42,675 nucleotides of DNA from contig CAJQQO010000195.1 of assembly GCA_905480475.1 (NCBI GenBank), positions 1-42,675 on the forward strand, written 5' to 3'. Origin of the DNA: an uncultured Pseudomonadales bacterium. GTDB lineage: Bacteria; Pseudomonadota; Gammaproteobacteria; Pseudomonadales; UBA7434. Numbering within the stretch: position 1 is the stretch's first letter; the number at the start of each line of letters is the position of its first letter. Below are positions 16,731-24,884 of the stretch, piece after piece. The position numbers were made by a program, and so were the translations under genes. Under the pieces are notes generated by a model that saw nothing but the letters and a program-made list of their open reading frames with translations, had not been told where the DNA came from and did not search any database.

Positions 16731-16940
16731 ATGATGAAAGACCAATTAGAGCGCCTTGAAGACAAGCTTGATGAGCTTATCGCACTGTGCTCGGCGCTGG
16801 ACAAAGAAAACCAATCCCTACGCGGTCGTGAAGGAGAATGGGCGAATGAGCGTCGTCAATTGTTAATCAAGAATGAAACCGCGCGCAGTAAAGTGGAATC
16901 CATGATCAGCAGGCTCAAATCGATGGAGACAGGGGAATGA
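16731..16940 (+). CDS. Small coiled-coil protein, TIGR02449 (ZapB-like)
   Basis: 69 residues from ATG 16731 (ATGATG pair, CAGG upstream); an upstream TTG at 16716 is less likely. The sequence is one long amphipathic coiled coil: LERLEDKLDELIALCSALD, then NQSLRGREGEWANERRQLL, with a conserved central W and a C-terminal MISRLKSME. It matches the small protein family that is normally encoded directly before zapA in gammaproteobacteria and is structurally like ZapB. Its stop codon overlaps the zapA start (ATGA), so it is translationally coupled. A role in division-ring assembly is inference from context; direct proof is lacking. Confidence 0.85.
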   Translation: MMKDQLERLEDKLDELIALCSALDKENQSLRGREGEWANERRQLLIKNETARSKVESMISRLKSMETGE

Positions 16941-17305
16941 AAGAATTATCCAGAGGCGTAGTTCCACCCAAAAACTCCAAACAGGAATCATTATCGGTGA
17001 GTAACGAAATCAGCACCATGAATGTAAAAATTCTCGGCAAGGACTTCCAAGTCTCATGTCCCGCCGATGAGCAAGATGAATTGACCAAAGCTGCCGAGCA
17101 ACTCGATATGCGTATGCGCGAAATTCGCGAATCAGGCAAAGTGATTGGCTTGGAACGCATTGCCATTATGGCCGGTTTAAACATTACCAATGAATTTTTG
17201 CAGGCCAAAGACCAAGTAGAAGGTAAAGAAACATCAAATTTATTAAAAAAAATAAATCGTAAATTAGATAATGCCTTGCAAAGCGCGAAGCAGATGGAAA
17301 TCTAA
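16937..17305 (+). CDS. zapA: Cell division protein ZapA
   Basis: 122 residues. ZapA binds FtsZ and promotes filament bundling at midcell. The core begins with NVKILGKDFQVSCPADE and continues with LTKAAEQLDMRMREIRESG, KVIGLERIAIMAGLNITNEFL (the family signature) and a C-terminal coiled coil. The N-terminus is about 25 residues longer than usual, so translation could also start at an internal Met near MNVKILG. The ATG at 16937 overlaps the TGA of the preceding gene, which supports it. 6S RNA follows about 200 bases later, as in many gammaproteobacteria. Confidence 0.95.
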   Translation: MKELSRGVVPPKNSKQESLSVSNEISTMNVKILGKDFQVSCPADEQDELTKAAEQLDMRMREIRESGKVIGLERIAIMAGLNITNEFLQAKDQVEGKETSNLLKKINRKLDNALQSAKQMEI

Positions 17306-17476
17306 CCGGTTTTACTTAGCTGCGCTCGCCAAGCCGCGCGTAGCCTGACTTCCAAGCCGCACTCCCCCTCAAATAAGCACTTCGATTAATCCACAAATAA
17401 GATTTTTATTGGGCTTTTAGTCACTAGCGAATCTATGCAATAGCTGCGCTTAAATATAAATGCTATATAACTTTCG

Positions 17477-17505
17477 TTCACGCGCGGCCAAAGCTGGTTT
17501 ATACT
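17477..17505 (+). promoter_or_regulatory. Probable promoter of 6S RNA
   Basis: TTCACG (17477-17482), a 17-base spacer and TATACT (17500-17505) sit directly upstream of the predicted 6S RNA start near 17512, a spacing of about 6-7 bases. The -35 box is weak; the -10 is good. Confidence 0.6.
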
Positions 17506-17511
17506 TGTTGT

Positions 17512-17688
17512 GAACTCCCTGAGGTATTCGCCAGTCAGCATGTCCTTGAGCCGATAATACCCACCCGGAGGTTTCACGCTTTATCTGTGTGCATGCCCGG
17601 CATGACCGGGAAGCCTGCGATCCTGCTGGAACCACCACCTTGAACCTGTCGGTTCGAGGCCGCACGACAGCGGTACCCTGGGGTGTTC
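17512..17688 (+). ncRNA. ssrS: 6S RNA
   Basis: About 177 bases between zapA and ygfA, the classical 6S RNA position. The 5' part reads ctccctgaggtattcgcc and gtccttgagccgataa, close to the E. coli 6S start (CCCTGAGGTGTTCGCCAG... CTGAGCCGATA). The 3' part has caccttgaacc and accctggggtgtt, also conserved, and the two ends pair into the long closing stem with a few wobbles. 6S RNA mimics an open promoter and sequesters sigma70 RNA polymerase in stationary phase. The 5' end is set by the promoter; the 3' end is approximate (about 17685-17690). Confidence 0.92.
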
Positions 17689-17740
17689 TTTATTTTTTGT
17701 ATAGTTCTTTATTTTTGTATAGCTCTCTATTTCCTGTATA
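17685..17740 (+). repeat. Three tandem T-rich 18-19-base repeats after 6S RNA
   Basis: Copies of gttctttatttttt-gtata lie at 17685-17703 (19 bases), 17704-17721 (18) and 17722-17740 (19, diverged), followed by a partial gtttta. Each contains a T tract after short pairing potential, so they could act as stacked pausing or termination sites for 6S RNA, or simply be a slippage-prone satellite. From 17741 to the next gene I see no other feature. Confidence 0.75.
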
Positions 17741-17928
17741 GTTTTATGGCCGTATAAAGTTCTGACATTAGCCTTGGCTAATTAAAAGTCCTTTTTATTC
17801 AGCAGTTAAATAGACATACAAAATCTCTAATAAGGTCACCGACCTATTTATCTTATCAATGCCCTTACGCTTGTAGGCGACATTAAATATATAAGTAGCA
17901 TCCATTATAAGTGACGTTAAATTTATCA

Positions 17929-18531
17929 ATGACCTCCAAGCGTAGCAGCGATACTCCTCAGACTCGACAGCAACTACGACAACACTATCGCGCGCTACGA
18001 CAAGCGCTGCCCAACTTTCGCCAACGTATTAGCGCCAAGCAATTAGCAGCCACGCTAAAACAGAGTGCAGAGTTTAAAAATGCTAAAACCATCGCCAGTT
18101 ATTTACCCGATGATGGCGAAATAGATCCAAGCATCATTCATCAATTAGCTTGGCATTGCGGGAAAAATATTTTTTTACCCGTAATCAATAAAAGCCAGCA
18201 CTCACTTAGCTTTGCCCCTTTTCATCGCAGCACTCCACTTGCAAGCGGTCCGTGGGGTATTCAACAACCTCGCTACGCCAAACAATTAGCACGCGTGCTT
18301 ATTGCCGATTTAATTTTATTACCGTTGGTGGCATTTGATGCTAAGGGTAATCGCTTGGGTCGCGGCGGCGGATATTATGATCGCTATCTTGGCAGTATTA
18401 AGCAGCACCGAAATGATGTGCGAGTTTTGGGTTTGGCGCATGACTTTCAGCAGGCCGAACAATTGTCGGTTGAAAAATGGGATGTACCCGTCGATGGCAT
18501 CGTTACACCAAGAAAAATTATTCGCTGTTAA
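17929..18531 (+). CDS. ygfA: 5-formyltetrahydrofolate cyclo-ligase
   Basis: 200 residues from ATG 17929; a GTG at 17911 would add six residues and neither has a clear Shine-Dalgarno. The enzyme converts 5-formyl-THF to 5,10-methenyl-THF with ATP. RQHYRALRQAL is the N-terminal family helix, YLPDDGEID and GPWGIQQP are internal motifs, and LGRGGGYYDRYL is the diagnostic nucleotide-binding motif. GLAHDFQQ and WDVPVDGIVTP close the fold. The gene follows 6S RNA as in E. coli, where ssrS and ygfA are co-transcribed, and that is likely here too. Confidence 0.93.
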   Translation: MTSKRSSDTPQTRQQLRQHYRALRQALPNFRQRISAKQLAATLKQSAEFKNAKTIASYLPDDGEIDPSIIHQLAWHCGKNIFLPVINKSQHSLSFAPFHRSTPLASGPWGIQQPRYAKQLARVLIADLILLPLVAFDAKGNRLGRGGGYYDRYLGSIKQHRNDVRVLGLAHDFQQAEQLSVEKWDVPVDGIVTPRKIIRC

Positions 18532-19143
18532 GTCTGTCGCCGTATAAGTGATAAACTACTTTTTAAAATTTGCAACGATAGGTCGAAATATTTTTGAGCG
18601 ATCTTATAATAGCGCTTAATTCGGCAAGGCTGATAACTGCAATCCGATACCGAGCCAATTCTCAACCAAAACTAAGTGATGCGGAACAATGCCAGGGTTG
18701 CCAATAATTGATTCTGGGCGGGATGGTCTGACAGTGGATTATTGCGGGGAAAAGGTCTGATAAATGACGAGAAGCTAATTAAGCCATTGAAACGGTAAAT
18801 GCACTAGAAAAGTGCTGTAATAACCGGCGTCAAGATCGTTAATAAAGTGCCCAATACAAAGACCAAGCAAGTCGCGTAATATGTGTCCATGAGAGATAAA
18901 CCGGCTGAAAAAAGGATTTGTTATTGTTATCTTAGATAAAGACGAAGAATACCGTATATCCTAGCTATCAAAATGTGATGGCGAGCACAAAGCAAGGCAT
19001 CGGAAATGAGAACTGGCACTAACTCACCTCACAGCAGTGCTGGTAGAGGCGGCTTGGCTGACAATTCCCCAACAAGCCTTATAGCGGCGATATTTCCCGC
19101 AATCAACAGTAGATAAATATTAACCAACCAGTCGAGACAAATT
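18532..19143. other. Intergenic region between ygfA and rpiA
   Basis: This 612-base stretch carries no conserved gene that I recognise. It contains a TATAAT hexamer at 18605-18610 without a good -35 partner, and one tiny minus-strand ORF for a 28-residue hydrophobic peptide (listed separately). The expected ilvA/serA genes seen beside rpiA in Pseudomonas are absent. Confidence 0.4.
18804..18890 (-). CDS. Possible 28-residue single-span membrane peptide
   Basis: ATG at 18890 to TAG at 18804. The product starts MDTYYATCLVFVLG and ends TLLTILTPVITALF, an almost uninterrupted hydrophobic run of about 22 residues, which fits one membrane helix. No Shine-Dalgarno is visible, and it could be chance in AT-rich DNA. 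I do not recognise a family. Confidence 0.25.
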   Translation of the reverse strand: MDTYYATCLVFVLGTLLTILTPVITALF

Positions 19144-19824
19144 ATGGCGCTATCTGCCCAAGACCAACTTAAAAGTGATGCGGCTGCCGCAGCGGTTTCA
19201 CTTATTCAAGCTCAGCTAGATCATGACAGCGTGGTCGGTGTCGGCACTGGCTCAACGGTTAATTTCTTTATTGATGCATTGGCAGATAAAAAAGGCCATT
19301 TTAGAGCCGCAGTTTCTAGCTCAGAGGCGAGCACCGAGCGAATGCGCGCGCACGGTATTACCGTGCTTGATCTCAATGATGTCAATGAGATTGATTACTA
19401 TATCGATGGCGCTGACGAATCCAACGAGCACTTACAATTAATTAAAGGGGGAGGTGCAGCGCTTACTCGAGAAAAAATTGTCGCCGCCGTAGCAAGAGAA
19501 TTTATCTGCATTGCCGATGACAGTAAACTGGTCAAAGTATTGGGTGACTTCCCCTTACCGGTTGAAGTGATCCCCATGGCGAGAAGCTATGTAGCCAGAA
19601 AATTAGTCGCACTTGGTGGCGTGCCAGTTTATCGAGAAGGTGTAGTTACGGATAATGGTAATCATATTTTGGATATGCAAAATTTCAAAATCCCTAATCC
19701 AATTGAGACCGAACGCAGTATAAATAATATTACCGGGGTTGTTACCAGCGGATTGTTTGCCATGCGACCGGCTAATGTCTTGTTGCTAGGGACTAAAAAT
19801 GGCGTTAAAACCCAGCGCGCTTAA
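19144..19824 (+). CDS. rpiA: Ribose-5-phosphate isomerase A
   Basis: 226 residues. It interconverts ribose-5-phosphate and ribulose-5-phosphate in the pentose phosphate pathway. [16 protein letters not shown] binds the phosphate and VSSSEAST follows. IDGADESN contains the catalytic Asp, and [16 protein letters not shown] carries the catalytic Glu and Lys. [20 protein letters not shown] and the terminal [12 protein letters not shown] are conserved. The start is a clean family match with GAG upstream. Pathway partners Tkt, Fba and Epd are about 7-10 kb away in the same window. Confidence 0.97.
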   Translation: MALSAQDQLKSDAAAAAVSLIQAQLDHDSVVGVGTGSTVNFFIDALADKKGHFRAAVSSSEASTERMRAHGITVLDLNDVNEIDYYIDGADESNEHLQLIKGGGAALTREKIVAAVAREFICIADDSKLVKVLGDFPLPVEVIPMARSYVARKLVALGGVPVYREGVVTDNGNHILDMQNFKIPNPIETERSINNITGVVTSGLFAMRPANVLLLGTKNGVKTQRA

Positions 19825-19883
19825 TCGCAAATCGGGCAGTAAAATTGAGTGGCGATGATGAATGCAAATACCCAACGCCGCTT

Positions 19884-20069
19884 TTAAGTATAAAAGGCCA
19901 TATCATCGCCGTTAATAACGGCAATACAGCTTGGACATAAACGCGATTCAATTATTAGAAATAATAGTGAATCGCCTAGTTCGCTTGATAAAAAGATTTT
20001 TCTGTCCGCTTTTATGCCGTCCTTATTGTATAAGCCGGTTTTATTGACAACGAATAAACAAAAAGACAT
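19884..20069 (-). CDS. Possible small hypothetical protein
   Basis: A 61-residue frame from ATG 20069 (MSFCLFVVNK) in the 397-base gap between rpiA and the P450 gene; a TTG at 20162 would extend it to 92. It has two Cys in SRLCPSCIAVI, a short hydrophobic stretch LLFLIIESR and the end INGDDMAFYT. GTGG precedes the ATG. I recognise no family, and the frame may be non-coding. Apart from it, the gap holds only the P450 leader with AGGAT before its start. Confidence 0.2.
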   Translation of the reverse strand: MSFCLFVVNKTGLYNKDGIKADRKIFLSSELGDSLLFLIIESRLCPSCIAVINGDDMAFYT

Positions 20070-20221
20070 GTTCCACGCTTGACCCTTTGAAGGCAAAGCC
20101 CCAGACTTTTTGCCTCTGTAATTACCCTCCGATAAAGCTTTATAATTCGGGTTAGCGAACAATATCAGCCAATCTCAATAAACATAAAACCAGCCGTTTA
20201 CGCAATCTTTAGGATACCGTT

Positions 20222-21466
20222 ATGAGTGCATGCCCACATATCAATTTAGCCGACCCGGATAATTACGTTGGCGGTGTGCCATTTGAGTGGCTAAAACAGC
20301 TGCGCGCCGAGCAGCCGGTTTTTTGGCAGGAAACCGAAGTGTTTGCCACCGGCGGCTATTGGGCCATAACCAAACATAAAGATGTTGATTTTATCTCTAA
20401 ACATCCGCTGTTATTTTCTTCTGCCGAACGCACGTGCATGCTGCAAGATATTGACGAAGAGCAATTACCCTTGCAGCAAATGATCCTTATCAATATGGAT
20501 CCGCCCAACCATATTCAGCATCGTCGTATTATCCGTAAAGCGTTTGTTCCCAAAGTCGTTGACTCTTATCACGAGCGCTTTAAACAGGTTGCCAAAGATA
20601 TTGTTGATCGTGTCGCCTCTAAAGGTCGCTGCGAATTTGTTCAGGATGTTGCTGCCGAGCTACCGCTTATCGCGATTTGCGAGTTAATGGGCGTCCCTAT
20701 TGAGCACCGACATAAAATCTTTGACTGGACCAACACCATGATTGGCGGTGATGACCCGGATCTGACCACCACCGAAGAAGATGCCCGCAATGCAATGATG
20801 GAACTATTTATGTTCGGCCACCAAATGGCGACCGACTATGAAGCAAATAAAGCAAAAGGTATTGAAGGCGCTTATATTATGAGTGCGCTACTAGACGGTA
20901 TTGATGGTGAAAAATTGTCGCATGAAGAATTTAGTAGCTTCTTTTTGATTCTGCTAATTGCCGGTAATGAAACCACTCGAACCGTTACCGCCCACGGTAT
21001 GCGCTTACTGATGGACAACCCTGATCAATTACAACAGCTGATTGATAACCCAGCGATGATTCCCAATGCCATGGAAGAGATTCTTCGTTATCACACAGCA
21101 GTAGTCGCGTTTAGACGCACGGCAACCGAAGATGTGGATTTACCCAGCGGCCACACGATTAAAAAAGGCGACAACGTTGTGTTGTTTTATCACTCGGCGA
21201 GTCGTGATGAAGAGGTATTTAGCGATCCTGAAACCTTTGATATTACCCGACAAGAACGTGAAGATGTGAAAAACAAACATCGCGCCTTTGGTATTGGCGA
21301 GCATTTTTGCTTAGGTTCGCATTTGGCGCGACTTGAGTTACAAGTGATTTTTGAAGAAATTGTTCCAAGACTAAAAAATCCAAAATTGGATCAGCCGATT
21401 AATTGGTTGCGATCGAACTTTATTAACGGCATTAAGGAAATGCATATTACTTTTGATCCGGAATAG
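20222..21466 (+). CDS. Cytochrome P450, CYP124/125-like
   Basis: 414 residues, soluble bacterial class I P450. The I-helix AGNETTR (247-253) gives the acid-alcohol pair for oxygen activation, EILR (286-289) is the ExxR motif, and FGIGEHFCLG (356-365) holds the haem Cys363. The C-terminal block WLRSNFINGIKEMHITF resembles CYP124/125/142 proteins, which hydroxylate the terminal carbon of branched lipids and sterol side chains. That substrate guess is inference. No ferredoxin or ferredoxin reductase lies next to it, so partners must be elsewhere. AGGAT precedes the ATG. A perfect inverted repeat follows at 21487-21522. Confidence 0.95.
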   Translation: MSACPHINLADPDNYVGGVPFEWLKQLRAEQPVFWQETEVFATGGYWAITKHKDVDFISKHPLLFSSAERTCMLQDIDEEQLPLQQMILINMDPPNHIQHRRIIRKAFVPKVVDSYHERFKQVAKDIVDRVASKGRCEFVQDVAAELPLIAICELMGVPIEHRHKIFDWTNTMIGGDDPDLTTTEEDARNAMMELFMFGHQMATDYEANKAKGIEGAYIMSALLDGIDGEKLSHEEFSSFFLILLIAGNETTRTVTAHGMRLLMDNPDQLQQLIDNPAMIPNAMEEILRYHTAVVAFRRTATEDVDLPSGHTIKKGDNVVLFYHSASRDEEVFSDPETFDITRQEREDVKNKHRAFGIGEHFCLGSHLARLELQVIFEEIVPRLKNPKLDQPINWLRSNFINGIKEMHITFDPE

Positions 21467-21486
21467 TATTACAACTAGAACAGTCT

Positions 21487-21522
21487 TATTTGCAAACCTC
21501 GTTTAAGTGGGGTTTGCAAATA
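21487..21522. terminator. 12-bp stem-loop between convergent genes
   Basis: 21487-21498 (tatttgcaaacc) pairs perfectly with 21511-21522 around a 12-base loop, between the P450 gene and the convergent beta-helix lipoprotein gene. A T-rich but not continuous flank makes it a probable bidirectional terminator. Confidence 0.6.
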
Positions 21523-21547
21523 GATAAGTTATTTTATAAGGAATGAC

Positions 21548-23122
21548 TTAAGGAGCAAAACCAGTAACAGTATCCGGAAACACCCCACCCGCCTGCAATG
21601 TCCAGCCATCAAATTCACTAGCTAAACTGCTACTATCGCTGCGGCTTGCGCCAATATTAGTTAAATCAAACGCCGATGGATCAGTAGCACCACCCACACC
21701 ATAGAGCGTTTCCGTACCATCGCTAAGCGGTACATTTATATCAGCACTACTAGTACCATTTACACCATTGGTATCGCCATCAGCAAAAGCATTTAGCAAA
21801 TTAACGCTATTATCAACTAAGTTATTTAAAAGCACTGGGCTTCCACTAATAGAATTTAAATACCAAGCAGAAGTTATTGCTTCAGATGGATTCGCTTCAC
21901 CATGGAAATTAAATGGCGCAAAGTCATAAAAGCGAAAACCATTGCCATTCCCATCGCCACGCGAATCCACATCTGACGGGAGGTTGTCAGCACTATCACC
22001 ACTGCGCAGCAACCAGCGAACAAATACATTACCTGCAATATTTGCTTGCTCATGTCCGCAATGTACTCCATCAATAAAGCTTGCAGTAAGATCCACACCA
22101 GCACTAAAAGTAATAGCGGAAAGATCAGAAGTCGAGTCGACCTCATAACAACCATTGCGGAAATTGGAAATAACTATATTAGCCATACGTGCTTGAGTAG
22201 TGCCATCGGCAAATAGAATACCGAACTCTCTTGCATCAGAAGCCAACGAACTAATGCTTGAGTTATCTCTACCTGCAAGCGTGATATTAACTAACAGTGG
22301 AATTGCCGATGCGTCATTCGCATCACCGACATAAATACCGGCCCGACCACCGCTTGGACTACTGTCACTATATTGACCCACACGATGAATCACCAACATA
22401 TCTTTTACCAAGCCGGTAAAGTTATCGTAGGACAAACCATCACGATTAGCGCCGGTAATTAACAACCATGCTAATTGCGCCTGATTGGCAGCACTATCGG
22501 ATGATTGCAATCGAATCCCATCGCGCGCGGAATCATGCGATTGCAGATACTGGATTTCGGTATCGTCATGCACACCTTCCAGCACAATATTATCGGCATA
22601 GGTATTAGCACCCACTGTGACCTGCCCACCCGCCTCGGTAACAATAACGTACTGCATAGAGATATCACCGTTAGTCGCCAGTGTATCTTCCAGAATGATA
22701 CCGCCCCACTCACCTGAGCCGGAAAAATCGGCATCGTCAGAAGAAAATATTACTGGATCATTAAGGGTGCCGGAAACATCCAGTGATGCACCTGGTGCGA
22801 CATAAAGATAATCAAAACTTGCGCCGTCTTCACTGCCAAAAATCTCTGCGCCAGCCACAATGGTTAACTCTGGACTTGAGGCACCATCCCCCACATGCAA
22901 TGCGCCGTTAAGATACCAATCGGTGCTAGCGGGTAGCGTTGCATCAACCGTTAAGGTGCCGTTAATTAAACATCGACCGCTGGTGCCAAGGCCAGTGGAT
23001 TTTTCTACCGTTAAATCCCCTACGGTAGGACAAGCCGATTCCTCTGCGGCGCGATTAGGATCAGACTCAGCCTCACAACCAAGCAACAACACGCTCGCAA
23101 TCAACAACATAAATAATTTCAT
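21548..23122 (-). CDS. Beta-helix-type surface lipoprotein
   Basis: 524 residues. The signal MKLFMLLIASVLLLGC has a clear lipobox, with lipidation at Cys16. After it come repeated short strands rich in Gly, Asp, Ser and Asn (ELTIVAGAEIFG, YLYVAPGASLDVSG, GGIILEDTL, QYVIVTEAGG, NIVLEGVHDD, EIQYLQSHDSARDGI), the rung pattern of a right-handed parallel beta-helix. A few late Cys (GCYEVD, GVHCGHE) may form disulfides. No catalytic motif of a polysaccharide lyase is recognised. It probably sits in the outer membrane or at the cell surface, and function is unknown. AAGGAGAG precedes the ATG. Confidence 0.8.
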   Translation of the reverse strand: MKLFMLLIASVLLLGCEAESDPNRAAEESACPTVGDLTVEKSTGLGTSGRCLINGTLTVDATLPASTDWYLNGALHVGDGASSPELTIVAGAEIFGSEDGASFDYLYVAPGASLDVSGTLNDPVIFSSDDADFSGSGEWGGIILEDTLATNGDISMQYVIVTEAGGQVTVGANTYADNIVLEGVHDDTEIQYLQSHDSARDGIRLQSSDSAANQAQLAWLLITGANRDGLSYDNFTGLVKDMLVIHRVGQYSDSSPSGGRAGIYVGDANDASAIPLLVNITLAGRDNSSISSLASDAREFGILFADGTTQARMANIVISNFRNGCYEVDSTSDLSAITFSAGVDLTASFIDGVHCGHEQANIAGNVFVRWLLRSGDSADNLPSDVDSRGDGNGNGFRFYDFAPFNFHGEANPSEAITSAWYLNSISGSPVLLNNLVDNSVNLLNAFADGDTNGVNGTSSADINVPLSDGTETLYGVGGATDPSAFDLTNIGASRSDSSSLASEFDGWTLQAGGVFPDTVTGFAP

Positions 23123-23217
23123 ATCGCTCTCCTTTTCGATTCACACTATTGAATCGCTAGTTAATTTCCCTAATCGGCCTGCTAAATACTGTGGTTTTTT
23201 TATTGGCTACAAACGGA

Positions 23218-23793
23218 CTAAGCTAGATCTCCCAATAAACGCAAAAATTCCTGCCGCGTATTGTAGGACTCCCGAAACTCTCCCAGCATAACTGATGATC
23301 CCATAACCGAGTTTTGTTTTTCAACCCCGCGCATCATCATGCACATATGTTTAGCCTCAACAATAACGCCCACACCCGCCGCGCCTGTTACATCAATAAC
23401 TGCGTCGGCAATCTGTCGGGTTAAACGCTCCTGAATTTGAAATCGCTTGGCATACATATCAACAATGCGAGCAAATTTGGATAAACCCAATACTTTGCCA
23501 TTGGGTATATAACCAATATGGCAAGTACCAACAAACGGCAACATATGATGTTCACACATCGAGTAGAGCTCAATATTTTTAACCACTACCATCTCGTCAG
23601 TGCCAGACTCAAAAACAGCACCATTCACTATTTCTTCTAGCGACTGATTGTATCCCTGAGCAATAGCACGCATGGCTTTTGCCGCACGCTTGGGTGTATC
23701 TTGCAATCCTTCTCGATCAAGATCTTCACCAAGCTCTAGCAATATGCTGCGGTAATTATTTTCTAGCGTTTGATTATCATTAGTCTCTGGCAT
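23218..23793 (-). CDS. folE: GTP cyclohydrolase I
   Basis: 191 residues from the ATG at 23793, chosen because GGAAAAAAC gives it a ribosome-binding site; an ATG four codons upstream (23805) is possible. The enzyme turns GTP into 7,8-dihydroneopterin triphosphate for folate or pterin synthesis. [15 protein letters not shown], the zinc-binding [10 protein letters not shown] (Cys80, His83) and KHMCMMMRG (Cys151), [14 protein letters not shown] and [10 protein letters not shown] are all conserved, and the C-terminus [10 protein letters not shown] is normal. It lies downstream of the hydrolase and glycolysis genes with a 44-base gap. Confidence 0.96.
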   Translation of the reverse strand: MPETNDNQTLENNYRSILLELGEDLDREGLQDTPKRAAKAMRAIAQGYNQSLEEIVNGAVFESGTDEMVVVKNIELYSMCEHHMLPFVGTCHIGYIPNGKVLGLSKFARIVDMYAKRFQIQERLTRQIADAVIDVTGAAGVGVIVEAKHMCMMMRGVEKQNSVMGSSVMLGEFRESYNTRQEFLRLLGDLA

Positions 23794-23837
23794 GTTTTTT
23801 TCCATACTGAATTTATCAAAGGGTAATACTTATTTTT

Positions 23838-24806
23838 TTAGCTCTCGGATCTTTTACTGCTGCGGCGATCAAAGTAAATATCGGCCGCTTGGCTTACCCG
23901 CTCAAAATACGGTTCGCTTTCACAAGCCAAGTGATGCTTGGCATCTTGAATTCGAAATTGTTTTGCCTGCGGAAATTTATTTTGAATAGCGGCTAAATTA
24001 TATTTCCAATCGACAGTTTTATCGCCCTCACCTTGGACAATTAATATTTCCATATCGCTCCAACTTAAATCTTTAAAGCGCTTATTCCATTGCAACATTG
24101 CAGATATCCAAGCTAGAGGCGTTCGTGTTGGTTGCAGGGGGTCTTGATGCTTTACAAAATGCAAAAAATCTTCATCGTGCGAATTATTGGAAAAGCCGCG
24201 TTTAATACCGCGAACAAAACCTTTCAAGATCCAATGCGCGACACGAATTTTCTGCCAACCGGCAGGCCTAACCAATGGCGCTAGCAATAACACTTTATCA
24301 AACGGACCGGTTTGCTCATCGTATTGCTGACTTAGCAGATAATCCATTACAACCGCGCCACCCGTGCTCTGACCAATCGCATGCCATGGCGCTGGCACTT
24401 TCTGATAAAAGAATTCTAAACATTGGCGCAATACTAAAACGTAATCGCCAAAGCTGTCGATTGACGCACTCTCACCCGAGGACAAACCATGACCGGGCAA
24501 ATCAATAGCAACAACATTACAACCCCGATGTAATAAGTAGTTAATGACTTTACCAAACAGACCAACGTGATCGGTATAACCGTGTACAATAAAACACGTA
24601 CGGCTGGCATTGTGATTAGCAAAATAATGGCAGGCAATACGGAAATTGTTACAAGAGAGATACCCTAAATACTGCTCTACACTAGCGATTTTTTTTTGAA
24701 AGTGGATATCGTAAAAGTCCAGATAGCCCAACTCTTCATCACTGGGAGTAAACGGCACGCTGATATCCAGCGGCCTAAGCTCATTGCGAAGCTGATCGAT
24801 ATTCAT
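23838..24806 (-). CDS. Alpha/beta hydrolase, lysophospholipase/monoacylglycerol lipase-like
   Basis: 322 residues. The core has the oxyanion loop IVHGYTDHVG, DLPGHGLSSGE, the nucleophile elbow AIGQSTGG (Ser147), the acid in QGEGDKTVDWK and the His in DAKHHLACE, in that order. This is the Hydrolase_4/PldB type that releases fatty acids from lysophospholipids or monoacylglycerols; the physiological substrate is unknown. No signal peptide is visible, so it is probably cytoplasmic. It sits 78 bases after pgk and before folE and may be co-transcribed with the tkt-epd-pgk run. The ribosome-binding site is weak. Confidence 0.9.
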   Translation of the reverse strand: MNIDQLRNELRPLDISVPFTPSDEELGYLDFYDIHFQKKIASVEQYLGYLSCNNFRIACHYFANHNASRTCFIVHGYTDHVGLFGKVINYLLHRGCNVVAIDLPGHGLSSGESASIDSFGDYVLVLRQCLEFFYQKVPAPWHAIGQSTGGAVVMDYLLSQQYDEQTGPFDKVLLLAPLVRPAGWQKIRVAHWILKGFVRGIKRGFSNNSHDEDFLHFVKHQDPLQPTRTPLAWISAMLQWNKRFKDLSWSDMEILIVQGEGDKTVDWKYNLAAIQNKFPQAKQFRIQDAKHHLACESEPYFERVSQAADIYFDRRSSKRSES

Positions 24807-24884
24807 GGGCTATCACTCCGTTTAACTTATGCCAAACTGCCGATTTATTTTGATAAAAACGAATACTTAAGCGCAGACAGATTT

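Noticed and set aside
17386-17665. Minus-strand frames of about 63-71 residues across 6S RNA
   Set aside because: They run antisense through a strongly recognisable 6S RNA and its promoter.
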